A DNA stretch of 64,000 bases, taken from positions 1 through 64,000 of the forward strand of contig JACRCX010000099.1 of the NCBI GenBank assembly GCA_016218815.1, read 5' to 3'. Below, piece by piece: positions 28,273 through 36,984 of this stretch. This DNA comes from Deltaproteobacteria bacterium. GTDB taxonomy: Bacteria; Myxococcota_A; Polyangia; DRWM01; JAAZOP01. The notes below the pieces were generated by a model. That model was given only the letters and a program-made list of their open reading frames with translations, made no database searches and was not told the DNA's origin. Numbering within the stretch: the stretch's first letter is position 1; each line of letters opens with the position of its first letter. A program made the translations under genes and the position numbers.

Positions 28273-28643
28273 CCCACCGCATACTCGCCATCGATGACGA
28301 CGAGCTGGTGCTCCTGTCGATCGAGGAGCTGCTGGCGACGGAAGGCTTCGCCGTGACCACCGCGCCCGGCGGGAAGGCGGGCCTGGAGGTCGCGGGCCGG
28401 GCGACCTTCGACCTGGTGCTCCTGGACCTGGTCATGCCCGGCCTTTCCGGGTTCGAGGTCTGCAAGGCGCTGCGTGCCATGCCGGCATTCCGCGACGTCC
28501 CGATCGTGATGCTCACGGCCAAGGCGGCCCCCGCCGACCGCGAGCAGGGCCTGGCGGCCGGCGCCACGGTCTTCCTCCCCAAGCCGATCCACCCCGAAAA
28601 ACTGCTGGAGACGATCCGCTCCGCCCTTCGACCCCAGGCATGA
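28269..28643 (+). CDS. Single-domain response regulator
   Basis: 124 residues, a lone receiver domain. Acidic pocket AIDDDE, phospho-acceptor Asp 53 in VLLDLVMPG, Thr in MLTAKA and Lys in FLPKPI. It has no output domain, so it acts by protein contact, as in a phosphorelay or CheY-like role. ATG overlaps the upstream kinase stop (ATGA), so that kinase is the probable phosphodonor. Confidence 0.85.
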   Translation: MTHRILAIDDDELVLLSIEELLATEGFAVTTAPGGKAGLEVAGRATFDLVLLDLVMPGLSGFEVCKALRAMPAFRDVPIVMLTAKAAPADREQGLAAGATVFLPKPIHPEKLLETIRSALRPQA

Positions 28644-28763
28644 GCGCCGCCGCCCTCCGGGTTCTGCCGGCCCCCAGCCCCCGAAAGTACGCGACAGATC
28701 CCCCCCTTTCGGGTCAAAATGTCGTGACGCGCGGGCGACGAGTGCGCGACGGAGGGAGTGAAG

Positions 28764-30527
28764 ATGCGGAGCCAACGACGGTGGTGGGGTTTCCTGGCCG
28801 CGGTCGCGGCCGCAGCGGCGCTGGCCGGGTGCCCGGCCACGGATGACGACACCGACTTCGACGTCCGGGACGTGCCCGACGACGGCGGCGGCGACGTGCC
28901 TGCGGAGGATGCGGCCGACGACGGCGCGGCGGAGGTGCCGGAGTGTCCCGCGGGCCAGACGTGGTGCGGCACCGGCTGCCGGGACCTCCTCGCGGACCCC
29001 GAGCACTGCGGGACGTGCGACACGGCCTGCGGAGCGCTCGACGTTTGCGACCGCGGGACGTGTGCCCCCGGTTGCTCCGGCGGACGGCTCAATTGCGGCC
29101 GCTCGTGCGTCGACGCGCAGACCGACCCCGAGCACTGCGGGACGTGCGACACCGTCTGCCCCGCAGCCGCCAACGCCGACCCCGCGTGCGAAACCGGCGC
29201 GTGCGGCCTCGAGTGTCTCGACGGGTATGTGGACCTCGACGCGCTCCCCGGCTGCGAGTATGCGTGCGAGGTCGCCGGGGCGGAAGCGTGCAACGCCGTC
29301 GACGACGACTGCGACGCGGAGACCGACGAGGACTTCGCGTGCCTCGCCGGGGAGCCCGTCGCCTGCACCACCGCCTGCGGCTCGGCCGGCAGCGGCACGT
29401 GCTCGGCCGAGTGCGCGGTGCCGGCGCCGGACGCCTGTCCGCTGCCCGCCGAGGCGTGCAACGGGGAGGACGACGACTGCGACACGCGGTGCGACAACGG
29501 CTTCACCTGCTGTGCCGGCGACACGGCCCCGTGCCTGACGACGTGCAGCAGCATCGGCGCCCGCACCTGCGATGCCGATTGCGCCTGGGGCGAGTGCCTG
29601 CCGGCGGCCGAGGAGTGCAACGGACTCGACGACGACTGCGACACGGTCACCGATAGCGGGTTCGAGTGCACGCGCCGGGCGACCGAGACCTGCACGACGG
29701 CCTGCGGCAGCGCGGGCAACCGCGCCTGCGGGGACGACTGCGCCTGGGGCGTCTGCACTCCGCCGCGCGAGCTCTGCAACGGCACCGACGACGATTGCGA
29801 TACCGTCATCGACAACGGCTTCGCGTGCACGCGCGGCGCGACCGAAGCGTGCGACTCGGGCTGCGCCACCGGCGGCAGCCGCACGTGCAGTGCGACCTGC
29901 ACGTGGGGTTCCTGCCAGCCTCCGCTCGAGGCGTGCAACGCGGCGGACGACGACTGCGACACGGCGACGGACGAGACCTTCGCCTGCGCCCTGGGCTCGA
30001 CCCGCTCCTGCACGAACTCCTGCGGCGTTTCGGTCAGCCAGACCTGCGGCGCGGCCTGCACCTTCCCGGCCGCGTGCTGCGCGGCCGCCGAGGTGTGCGG
30101 CAATTCCTGCGACGACGACTGCGACGGGTCGACGAACGAGGACTGCACCCGTGGCGACACGTGCGCCGACGCCATCGTCATCGCCCCCGGCACGACCACC
30201 ATCTCCGGCGACACCTCCACCATGGCCGCCGACTACGGCGGCGTCTGCGTCACCGCGCCGGGCCCGGAAATGGTTTACCGCTTCACTCCCACCACCACCG
30301 TGACGGTGACGTTCTCCACGTGCGGCGGAGCCGCGTACGACACGGTGCTCTACGCCTGGGCCGGCACCTGCGGGTCGGGCTCGACCGTCGCCTGCGCCGA
30401 CGATTCCTGCGGCGTCCAGTCCACCATCACCTTCACCGCCCTCGCCGGGACCACGTACTACGTCGTCATGGACGGCTACGGCACCGCCTCGCTGGGCCCG
30501 TTCACGCTGACCGTCACCGGACTCTGA
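28764..30527 (+). CDS. MopE-like Cys/Asp-repeat lipoprotein
   Basis: 587 residues. Lipobox ALAGC, an Asp-rich linker, then Cys-rich modules (EHCGTCDTACG, EHCGTCDTVC). Five copies follow of the putative metal-binding unit CN-x-x-DDDCD-x4-D, with a sixth, degenerate one near residue 450 (CGNSCDDDCDG). These units resemble those of MopE and many myxobacterial surface proteins and may bind Ca or Cu. The C-terminal 130 residues look like a beta-rich PPC-type or lectin-like domain (YRFTPTTTVTVTFSTCG, YAWAGTCGSGSTVACADDSCG, YYVVMDGYG). ATG follows GGAGGGAGTGAAG. It probably sits on the outer surface; function unknown. Confidence 0.75.
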   Translation: MRSQRRWWGFLAAVAAAAALAGCPATDDDTDFDVRDVPDDGGGDVPAEDAADDGAAEVPECPAGQTWCGTGCRDLLADPEHCGTCDTACGALDVCDRGTCAPGCSGGRLNCGRSCVDAQTDPEHCGTCDTVCPAAANADPACETGACGLECLDGYVDLDALPGCEYACEVAGAEACNAVDDDCDAETDEDFACLAGEPVACTTACGSAGSGTCSAECAVPAPDACPLPAEACNGEDDDCDTRCDNGFTCCAGDTAPCLTTCSSIGARTCDADCAWGECLPAAEECNGLDDDCDTVTDSGFECTRRATETCTTACGSAGNRACGDDCAWGVCTPPRELCNGTDDDCDTVIDNGFACTRGATEACDSGCATGGSRTCSATCTWGSCQPPLEACNAADDDCDTATDETFACALGSTRSCTNSCGVSVSQTCGAACTFPAACCAAAEVCGNSCDDDCDGSTNEDCTRGDTCADAIVIAPGTTTISGDTSTMAADYGGVCVTAPGPEMVYRFTPTTTVTVTFSTCGGAAYDTVLYAWAGTCGSGSTVACADDSCGVQSTITFTALAGTTYYVVMDGYGTASLGPFTLTVTGL

Positions 30528-30675
30528 TCCGCTCGCCTCGGCCCCGGCGACCCGGGAGCCCGGCTGGAAACCCGCCCCCCCTTCGCTTTCCGACCGATCC
30601 GTTGTATGCACGCGGGCGCTGGGGGCGAGAATCCCGCCCGCGACCGCGAGTCCCCCGGTGCGCAAGGAGGGGCCC

Positions 30676-32619
30676 ATGAAGAGCGCAAGCCTGAAGGAAC
30701 GCCTCCGCTACATGTTCGACAACTCGATGTCCCGCGGCACGATCGCCCTGATCGGCTGGCTGGCCGTCGGCTCGCTGCTGCTCGTCGTCGTCGCGGGCGC
30801 CGTGATCGCGATCTTCGGCCTGGCGCCCGAGGGCATCTCGCCGTCGGGTGACGGCAACGCCAAGGCCGGATTCTTCGACATCGTCTGGTTCTCCCTCATG
30901 CGCACGCTCGACGCCGGCACGATGGGCGGCGACTCCGGCGGCTGGGCTTTCCTCTTCTCCATCCTCGCCGTCACCCTCGGCGGAGTCTTCATCGTCAGCA
31001 CCCTCATCGGCGTCTTGACCAGCGGCATCGAGGCCAAGGTCGACGAGCTGCGCAAGGGGCGGAGCAAGGTGATCGAGCGGGATCACACGCTGATCCTCGG
31101 CTGGTCGCCCAAGATCTTCTCGATCATCTCCGAGCTGGTCGAGGCCAACGCGAACCGGACGAAGCCGCGTATCGTCATCCTGGCCGACAAGGACAAGGTC
31201 GAGATGGAGGACGAGGTACGCAGCCGGGTGCCGGACACGAAGAACACGAAGGTCGTCTGCCGCACCGGCAACCCGATCGACCTGGCCGACCTCGAGATCG
31301 TCAACCCCCATGCCGCCCGCTCGATCGTCGTCCTGGCGCCGGAAGAAGCCAACCCCGACTCGCAGGTGATCAAGGCCATCCTGGCCATCACCAACAACCC
31401 CAACCGGCGCAAGGAGCCGTACCACATCGTCGCCGAGATCCAGGACGAGAAGAACCTGGAGGTGGCGAAGATGGTGGGCAAGGACGAGGTCGAGCTGGTC
31501 GTGACCGGCGACCTCATCGCGCGCATCGTCGTACAGACCTGCCGCCAGTCCGGCCTCTCGGTCGTCCACACCGAGCTGCTCGACTTCGGCGGCGACGAGA
31601 TCTACTTCCAGGAGGAGCCGTTGCTGGTCGGCTGGCCCTTCATGGCGGCCCTGTTCGCCTACGAGGACTCGACGATCATCGGCCTGAGGACCGCGGACGG
31701 CCGCGTCCTGCTCAACCCGCCGATGGACACCAGGATCGGCCCCGGCGACAAGGTGATCGCCGTCTCTGAAGACGACGACACGGTGCGCATCTCCGGGAGG
31801 ATCACCGACTGGAACCAGTACGTCCAGCAGCTCGGCATCGACCTCGCGGCGATCCGCGAGGTGCCCAAGCAGCCGGCGAAGCCCGAGCGGACGTTGATCC
31901 TGGGCTGGAACCGGCGCGGCCCGACGATCGTCAACGAGCTGGATCGCTACGTCGCCGCTGGCTCCGCGGTCACCATCGTCGCCGCCGGCACCGAGGTCCG
32001 CGAGGACCTGCAGGCCCGGTGCAGCGGGATCAAGAACATGAAGGGCCAGGTGGTCGAGCAGGACACGACCGTGCGCAAGGTGCTCGACTCGCTCAACGTC
32101 GCCGGCTTCGACCAGATCATCATCCTCTCCTACGAGGGGATCGACGTGCAGGAGGCCGACGCGCGCACGCTGGTCACGCTGCTGCACCTGCGCGACATCT
32201 CCGAGAAACTCGGGAAGCACCTGCGCATCGTCAGCGAGATGCTGGACATCCGCAATCGCGAGCTGGCCGAGGTGACCAAGGCCGACGACTTCATCGTCAG
32301 CAACCGGCTGGTGAGCCTGATGCTGTCCCAGATCTCGGAGAACAAGGAGCTGACCGCGGTGTTCATGGACCTCTTCGATCCGGAGGGTTCCGAGGTCTAC
32401 ATCAAGCCGGCGGAGAACTACGTCGAGCTGGGCCGGCCGGTGAACTTCTACACGGTCACCGAGTCGGCGCGCCGGCGCAACGAGATCGCCCTGGGCTACC
32501 GCCTCATCGCCCATTCCTCCGACGCCTCGAAGGCCTACGGCGTCGTGACCAACCCCGAGAAGTCGCCGGCGGTGGTCTTCTCGCCGGGCGACAAGATCAT
32601 CGTGGTGGCGGAGGACTGA
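30676..32619 (+). CDS. CASTOR/POLLUX-type ion channel with RCK domains
   Basis: 647 residues. Two hydrophobic segments in the first 125 residues (TIALIGWLAVGSLLLVVVAG and WAFLFSILAVTLGGVFIVSTL) flank a loop with TLDAGTMGG, the selectivity-like region of this family. Two RCK-type nucleotide-binding halves follow (HTLILGWSPKIFSIISEL at about 140 and RTLILGWNRRGPTIVNEL at about 410), each with a C-terminal subdomain. Plant CASTOR and POLLUX are nuclear-envelope cation channels; bacterial members are uncharacterised. ATG follows AGGAGGGGCCC. The next gene (udk) starts directly after the stop, implying co-transcription. Confidence 0.8.
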   Translation: MKSASLKERLRYMFDNSMSRGTIALIGWLAVGSLLLVVVAGAVIAIFGLAPEGISPSGDGNAKAGFFDIVWFSLMRTLDAGTMGGDSGGWAFLFSILAVTLGGVFIVSTLIGVLTSGIEAKVDELRKGRSKVIERDHTLILGWSPKIFSIISELVEANANRTKPRIVILADKDKVEMEDEVRSRVPDTKNTKVVCRTGNPIDLADLEIVNPHAARSIVVLAPEEANPDSQVIKAILAITNNPNRRKEPYHIVAEIQDEKNLEVAKMVGKDEVELVVTGDLIARIVVQTCRQSGLSVVHTELLDFGGDEIYFQEEPLLVGWPFMAALFAYEDSTIIGLRTADGRVLLNPPMDTRIGPGDKVIAVSEDDDTVRISGRITDWNQYVQQLGIDLAAIREVPKQPAKPERTLILGWNRRGPTIVNELDRYVAAGSAVTIVAAGTEVREDLQARCSGIKNMKGQVVEQDTTVRKVLDSLNVAGFDQIIILSYEGIDVQEADARTLVTLLHLRDISEKLGKHLRIVSEMLDIRNRELAEVTKADDFIVSNRLVSLMLSQISENKELTAVFMDLFDPEGSEVYIKPAENYVELGRPVNFYTVTESARRRNEIALGYRLIAHSSDASKAYGVVTNPEKSPAVVFSPGDKIIVVAED

Positions 32620-33264
32620 GTGACCAAGGCGCTCGTCATCGGCATCGCGGGGGGAACCGGGTCGGGCAAGACCACCGTGGCCGAGATGATCGCCAAGGAG
32701 CTGGGCCGCCGTCGCGTCGCGATGCTGGTCCAGGACAATTACTACAAGAACCTGGCGCACCTCACGTTCGCGGAACGGGCCGCGCAGAACTTCGACCATC
32801 CCGACGCGGTGGACGTCGAGCTGATGGCGGCGCACATCGCCGAGCTGCGGGACGGGCGGCCGATCCGCGTGCCGACCTACGACTTCGCGACGCACTCCCG
32901 GCGCCGCAAAACGCTCCCGATGCGTGCCAAGCGCGTGATCATCGTCGAGGGCATCCTCGTGCTGGCCGTCGAGGAGCTGCGCCGGCTCATGGACGTGAAG
33001 CTGTACGTCGACACCGACGACGACATCCGCTTCATCCGGCGGCTGCGGCGGGACATGGTCGAGCGCAAGCGGACGATGGAGTCGGTCGTGGAGCAGTACC
33101 TGCAGACGGTGCGGCCGATGCACCACGAGTTCGTGGAGCGGAGCAAGCGCTGGGCCGACCTGGTCCTGCCCTGGCGCGACCTCAACCCCGCCGCGGTCGG
33201 GATGATGATCGAGATGGTGCGGGGGTTCCTGCGCCGGCGCGTGCCGCGGGCGGTGAGCGGGTAG
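32620..33264 (+). CDS. udk: Uridine kinase
   Basis: 214 residues. P-loop GGTGSGKTT at residues 10-18, nucleoside-binding DNYYKN, NFDHPDAVD, PTYDF, then VIIVEGILVL and the DTDDDIRFIRRLRRD lid region. Phosphorylates uridine or cytidine in pyrimidine salvage. The GTG start adjoins the upstream stop with CGGAGGAC as binding site. It is unusual to find it after a CASTOR/POLLUX-type channel gene. It is convergent with the ATPase gene, with a GC-rich hairpin between. Confidence 0.9.
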   Translation: MTKALVIGIAGGTGSGKTTVAEMIAKELGRRRVAMLVQDNYYKNLAHLTFAERAAQNFDHPDAVDVELMAAHIAELRDGRPIRVPTYDFATHSRRRKTLPMRAKRVIIVEGILVLAVEELRRLMDVKLYVDTDDDIRFIRRLRRDMVERKRTMESVVEQYLQTVRPMHHEFVERSKRWADLVLPWRDLNPAAVGMMIEMVRGFLRRRVPRAVSG

Positions 33265-33276
33265 GCGACGGCGCGC

Positions 33277-33298
33277 GGCGCCGGCTGCGCCGGCCGCC
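33277..33298. terminator. GC hairpin between convergent genes
   Basis: GGCGCCGGC pairs with GCCGGCCGCC, with one bulge and a 3-nt loop. It lies between the ends of udk and the AAA/DUF4143 gene. No T tract, so it may only protect or pause transcripts. Confidence 0.35.
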
Positions 33299-33340
33299 GC
33301 CCCCGGCCATGGACCGCACGGGACGGTCCGCAGTCCGCGG

Positions 33341-34558
33341 TCACGGGAGCAGGCGCAGGAACGAGTCGGCGCTGACGACGTGTCCCCGCCGTCCCTTCCC
33401 CACCGCGAACCACTCGTGGATCCCGCCGGCGGCGACCACCTGCAGGACCAGCTCGACCCCCAGCACGTCCGCGAAGCGGAGCAGATGCGGCGACGGCACG
33501 GTGTCCGACGTCTTGCACTCCACGAGCATCCAGGGCCGCCGATCGCGCAGCAGCAGGAAGTCGACCTCGCGCTTCTCCTTGTCCCGCACGAAGCGCAGGT
33601 CGAACGTGCCCAGACCGGAGTCGGTCCAGGTGTGGACCGCCTTCAGCAGGTGGCCGGCCACGAGGTTCTCGAAGCGCGCCGCGGGCTCCGGGACCTCGGA
33701 CCAGTCCCACAGATACACCTTCGGCTGTTTCTTCAGCGAGCGGGCCACGTTGCGCTCGAAGGGCAGGACCGGGTGGACCAGGTAGACGCGGGACAGCCAC
33801 TCCATCCAGCGCTTGATCGTGGACGGGCTGACCTCGAGATCCTCGGCGAGCGACTTCATCGAGAACAGCGAGCCCACGCGTTCCGGAAGAAGCGACACCG
33901 CCGCCTCGACCAGCGAAATCTCGGAGACGCGGCTGAGATCGCGCAGGTCCTCGCGGACGAGTCTCTCCGTGCGTGTCCGGCGCCAGAGCGCCGTGAAGGT
34001 GGCGTCGCGCTTGAGGAACGGCTCGGGAAACCCCCCATGCTCCAGCAGCACCGCCAGCTCGCCGGGACTCCCCGGGACGGCCCGGGCGACCGCGGCCGGG
34101 AGATCCGCGGGCGTCACGGTCGCCCCGTCAAGCTCGCCCAACGAGAAGGGATGGGCGCGGAACAGGAAGTAGCGGCCGACGAGGCTGTCCCCTCCCCGCC
34201 GGAAGACGTCGAGCCGCGCGCTGCCGGTGACCACGATCCTGGCGCCCTCGCCCCGAAGATCCCACAGGCCCTTCAGCCGGTTCTTCCACCGCGGCGCCTT
34301 GTGCAGCTCGTCCAGCACGAGGATGGGCTTGCCTCCGACACGCCGGGGCACGAGGGAAGCCGGGTCCTTCATCCAGGTCCTGCGGAACGCCGGGTCCTCC
34401 CAGGTGAGGTACAGGCCGTCGTCCGGCGAGCCGGCGAGGATCTGCCTGGCGATGGTGGTCTTGCCGACCTGCCGTGGCCCGGCCAGGAAGGCCATCTTGC
34501 CGTGCCCGAAGGCCAGACGCTCGATAAGACCCACGTACAGCGGCCGCTTGCGGATCAC
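33341..34558 (-). CDS. AAA-family ATPase with DUF4143 C-terminus
   Basis: 405 residues. Walker A GPRQVGKTT near residue 30, Walker B ILVLDELHK, sensor VVTGSARLDV. The C-terminal DUF4143 part has a winged-helix-like stretch (SMKSLAEDLEVSPSTIKRW) and a nuclease-like ending (KEKREVDFLLLRDRRPWMLVECK). The family is widespread and mobile, often carried like toxin-antitoxin or defence-associated genes; its action is not established. The GTG start has no ribosome-binding site. It coincides with the transcription start expected from the promoter just upstream, so the mRNA is probably leaderless. Confidence 0.8.
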   Translation of the reverse strand: MIRKRPLYVGLIERLAFGHGKMAFLAGPRQVGKTTIARQILAGSPDDGLYLTWEDPAFRRTWMKDPASLVPRRVGGKPILVLDELHKAPRWKNRLKGLWDLRGEGARIVVTGSARLDVFRRGGDSLVGRYFLFRAHPFSLGELDGATVTPADLPAAVARAVPGSPGELAVLLEHGGFPEPFLKRDATFTALWRRTRTERLVREDLRDLSRVSEISLVEAAVSLLPERVGSLFSMKSLAEDLEVSPSTIKRWMEWLSRVYLVHPVLPFERNVARSLKKQPKVYLWDWSEVPEPAARFENLVAGHLLKAVHTWTDSGLGTFDLRFVRDKEKREVDFLLLRDRRPWMLVECKTSDTVPSPHLLRFADVLGVELVLQVVAAGGIHEWFAVGKGRRGHVVSADSFLRLLP

Positions 34559-34564
34559 GCGACC

Positions 34565-34592
34565 ATTGTAGCGCCCGCGGCATTTCGGTCAA
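34565..34592 (-). promoter_or_regulatory. Sigma-70-like promoter of the AAA/DUF4143 gene
   Basis: On the minus strand TTGACC and TACAAT are separated by 16 bases. The first transcribed base is expected about seven bases further on, which is the GTG start itself, pointing to a leaderless mRNA. Confidence 0.65.
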
Positions 34593-34622
34593 GACCAAAT
34601 TGCCGGCCGCGGCATTTCGGTC
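34575..34622. promoter_or_regulatory. Two 16-bp direct repeats, operator-like
   Basis: CCGCGGCATTTCGGTC occurs perfectly at 34575-34590 and 34607-34622, exactly 32 bp apart (about three helical turns). The first copy overlaps the promoter spacer and -35. This is a plausible binding site for a regulator, maybe the ATPase itself. Confidence 0.55.
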
Positions 34623-34691
34623 GGGCGCGACGCGAGGGAGACAAACACGCCGCGTTCGTCGTCCAGGGCGTGGTCGCGCGCGGCGCAGCGG

Positions 34692-35468
34692 CTACTTCTG
34701 ACTGGTCGTGGGCGGGAAGAAGGGCGTGCCCACCTGGTGGTAGAACACCTCCCCGTACCATTCCGGCCAGTGGTCGTCGGGCAGCTCGTCCACGGAGCCC
34801 AGGGCGCCGATCATCAGGCCCGCGCCCGTGAGGGCTACGCCCAGTCCGACCATCGAGATACCGAAGAACACCGCGCCGACGCCTCCGCTCCCGCCCACCA
34901 GCCGGTCGCCGAGGGAGGGATCATCTTCGGCGCCGGGGTCGCTCATCTCCCAGGCCATCGAGTCGAACAGCGCCAGCATGAGGTCGGCGAGCAACGCCGC
35001 CCCGAACTGGATGCTGCCGGCGATCAGCATCCAGACCCCGGCCCCCCACAGCGTCTGGTTCGTCGGCGTAACGTGCAACAGCAGCGGGTCGTCCTGCGCG
35101 ACGACGTCGAAGTCGTAGTCATGGTCGATGTCCAGCAGGTACGTTCCCTGGGGCAGCACCAACGTGCAGGGGGTCGAGCAGAGCGAGCGGACGTTGTCAC
35201 TCCAGACGAGTTCCGGGTACGGTCCCGGTGGCGCGACCGCCCAGAGCCGGAGCGGCAGCCCCTCCTGCGGCGATTCGATACGGATCGTCGTCGGGATCGC
35301 GAGCATCGCCTCGTCGACCGACGGCTCGGAGGCGACGGCCTCCGGGTATGGCGGACTCCCAGGTTCCTGCGCCCTCGCCTGAGCGGGCAGCGCAACGACG
35401 AGGACCGCAATCGCCGCGCAGCTCGCGATCCCGTTCGCCCTCGCTCCGCCGCGTCGCTTGCCGGCCAT
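34692..35468 (-). CDS. PEGA-like membrane protein, paralogue of the one at 11.5 kb
   Basis: 258 residues. Signal peptide (AAIAVLVVALPAQARAQ), then a short region with the PEGA-like unit CSTPCTLVLPQGTYLLDI, then two strong membrane segments (LIAGSIQFGAALLADLMLALF and VFFGISMVGLGVALTGAGLMIGAL). The order of PC motif then membrane segments matches the protein at 11469-12173. The C-terminus is Trp/Tyr/Pro rich. It lies 29 bases after the upstream lipoprotein gene on the same strand, so the pair is probably an operon. Function unknown; such proteins are usually envelope-associated. Confidence 0.6.
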   Translation of the reverse strand: MAGKRRGGARANGIASCAAIAVLVVALPAQARAQEPGSPPYPEAVASEPSVDEAMLAIPTTIRIESPQEGLPLRLWAVAPPGPYPELVWSDNVRSLCSTPCTLVLPQGTYLLDIDHDYDFDVVAQDDPLLLHVTPTNQTLWGAGVWMLIAGSIQFGAALLADLMLALFDSMAWEMSDPGAEDDPSLGDRLVGGSGGVGAVFFGISMVGLGVALTGAGLMIGALGSVDELPDDHWPEWYGEVFYHQVGTPFFPPTTSQK

Positions 35469-35497
35469 CGTGTCTCGTTGCTTCCGGCGTTCCGTCC

Positions 35498-36850
35498 CTA
35501 TTCCGGGACGACGTGCAGGTCCTCGCTCATGAACCCGCCTTCGACGAGGTCGCAGGTGATGAGCGAGTCGCCCCAGATGCCGTAGTTGTTGAGTGCGATC
35601 CAGCGCTCCCAGATGCCGACCCCGTAGTAGGTGTCCAGCGGCATGACAACCCGGACCGCGCCCGTGTCGCGGTCCACGATCCGCAGGTCGGAGCGCTGGC
35701 GGGTCCAGTAGCTCTCACCAGCGGCTTCGGAGTCCTGGTACACGACGACGTGGCCATCGACGTCCGGCAGCACCTCGCTCCATGCGTCGTCAAGCACGTC
35801 GGTCATGGTCCCCGTCGCCATGTCCCACGCCTCCAGACCGTAATCGTCGCTCCGCGACGCACGGTACGTGGTGATGATCAGCACGCCGGTATCGCGATCG
35901 AAGGCCAGCCCCTCCGTGAGGATGTCGTCCGGCCCGACTTGCCTCGGCCCCGCGCCCGGATCGAGCAGGTCGAACTTGTAGACACCGTGGTTCTCGGTCC
36001 CGGTGTAGGCGACCCACCTATGGCCGTCGAACGCGATCTCCGAGACGACGGGTTCCGGCGCAATCACGTGCTCGGAGCCGTCCGTGAAATCGTAGTAGCG
36101 ATACTCGTAGACCGTACCACCCTCGGGATCGGGATGACTCGATCGGTACACGACGAATGTCTCGCCCGCTGCCGGGAACGAGTCGCTGTCCGTGTTCGTG
36201 GTCACTTGGACCTCGGACCCCCCTACAACGCTGACCCGGAAGATCTCGGCGGGACCGGGCGTAGCGCCGGGGGTCTGGGAGAAGAAGTAAGCCGAATCCC
36301 GGTGGATCGAGGGCAGTTCCACCTGGGCGGGGTACGTCCTGCGAAGGACCTCCCGGTCGGACTTGGCGGCGAGATCTCTCGCGACCAACACACCGTCGCT
36401 GGGCAGATGATCGGAATCGACCCAGCGCCAAATGAACCACCCGTTGTCGATGGAATTCCGCCCGGCCCAGCCAAATGCGACGTCCGTCGTCGGTGCGGCG
36501 ATCCAGCATCCAGCCGGTAGAGCCATCCCGCCATCGCCATCTCCGTCGTCGCCGTCGGAGTCCGAACCGTCTCTGGCCTCTGCATCCGTGTCGAAGCCGT
36601 CCGCATCCCGGCCGTCGACCTCCACATCGGTCGCGAATTCGTCATCGCCCTCGGGGCCGCGATCCTCGTCTGTCTCCAAATCGGTCGCATCTTCACAAGA
36701 CGTCGCATCCTCCGTCGCGACATCATCTCCCCGACCTTCATCCCGCGGGGCCACATCCTCGGAGGAAGCGTCGCCCGAACCTCCGTTGCACGAGCAGGAC
36801 CATCCCGCCCCGACGAGGAGGAGACCGAGGCAATACACCATCTGAACCAT
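35498..36850 (-). CDS. Propeller-type lipoprotein (TolB-like)
   Basis: About 450 residues. N-terminus with a short hydrophobic core and lipobox-like GWSC, then a roughly 90-residue Asp/Glu linker. A beta-propeller-like body follows (DVAFGWAGRN, DREVLRRTYPAQVELP, VQVTTNTDSDSFPAAG, YEYRYYDFTDGSEHVI, GHRWVAYTGTENHG), ending in a DLHVVPE tail. Such bodies resemble TolB/WD40-like surface receptors. The ATG at 36850 is preceded by GGAG and is chosen over an upstream ATG because the signal peptide starts there. Co-directional with the PEGA-like protein 29 bases on. Function not known. Confidence 0.65.
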   Translation of the reverse strand: MVQMVYCLGLLLVGAGWSCSCNGGSGDASSEDVAPRDEGRGDDVATEDATSCEDATDLETDEDRGPEGDDEFATDVEVDGRDADGFDTDAEARDGSDSDGDDGDGDGGMALPAGCWIAAPTTDVAFGWAGRNSIDNGWFIWRWVDSDHLPSDGVLVARDLAAKSDREVLRRTYPAQVELPSIHRDSAYFFSQTPGATPGPAEIFRVSVVGGSEVQVTTNTDSDSFPAAGETFVVYRSSHPDPEGGTVYEYRYYDFTDGSEHVIAPEPVVSEIAFDGHRWVAYTGTENHGVYKFDLLDPGAGPRQVGPDDILTEGLAFDRDTGVLIITTYRASRSDDYGLEAWDMATGTMTDVLDDAWSEVLPDVDGHVVVYQDSEAAGESYWTRQRSDLRIVDRDTGAVRVVMPLDTYYGVGIWERWIALNNYGIWGDSLITCDLVEGGFMSEDLHVVPE

Positions 36851-36984
36851 CGCTCCGCGGGGAAAGCCGCCAATTCGTGGCTTCACCAAGCCCTCCGCAC
36901 GGAAGCTAGCATGCGGTCCCTGGGGCGGCAACGCGACACGGACGACGATCGACGGATCCGGAGAACCAGTTCGGGCCATGCTCA

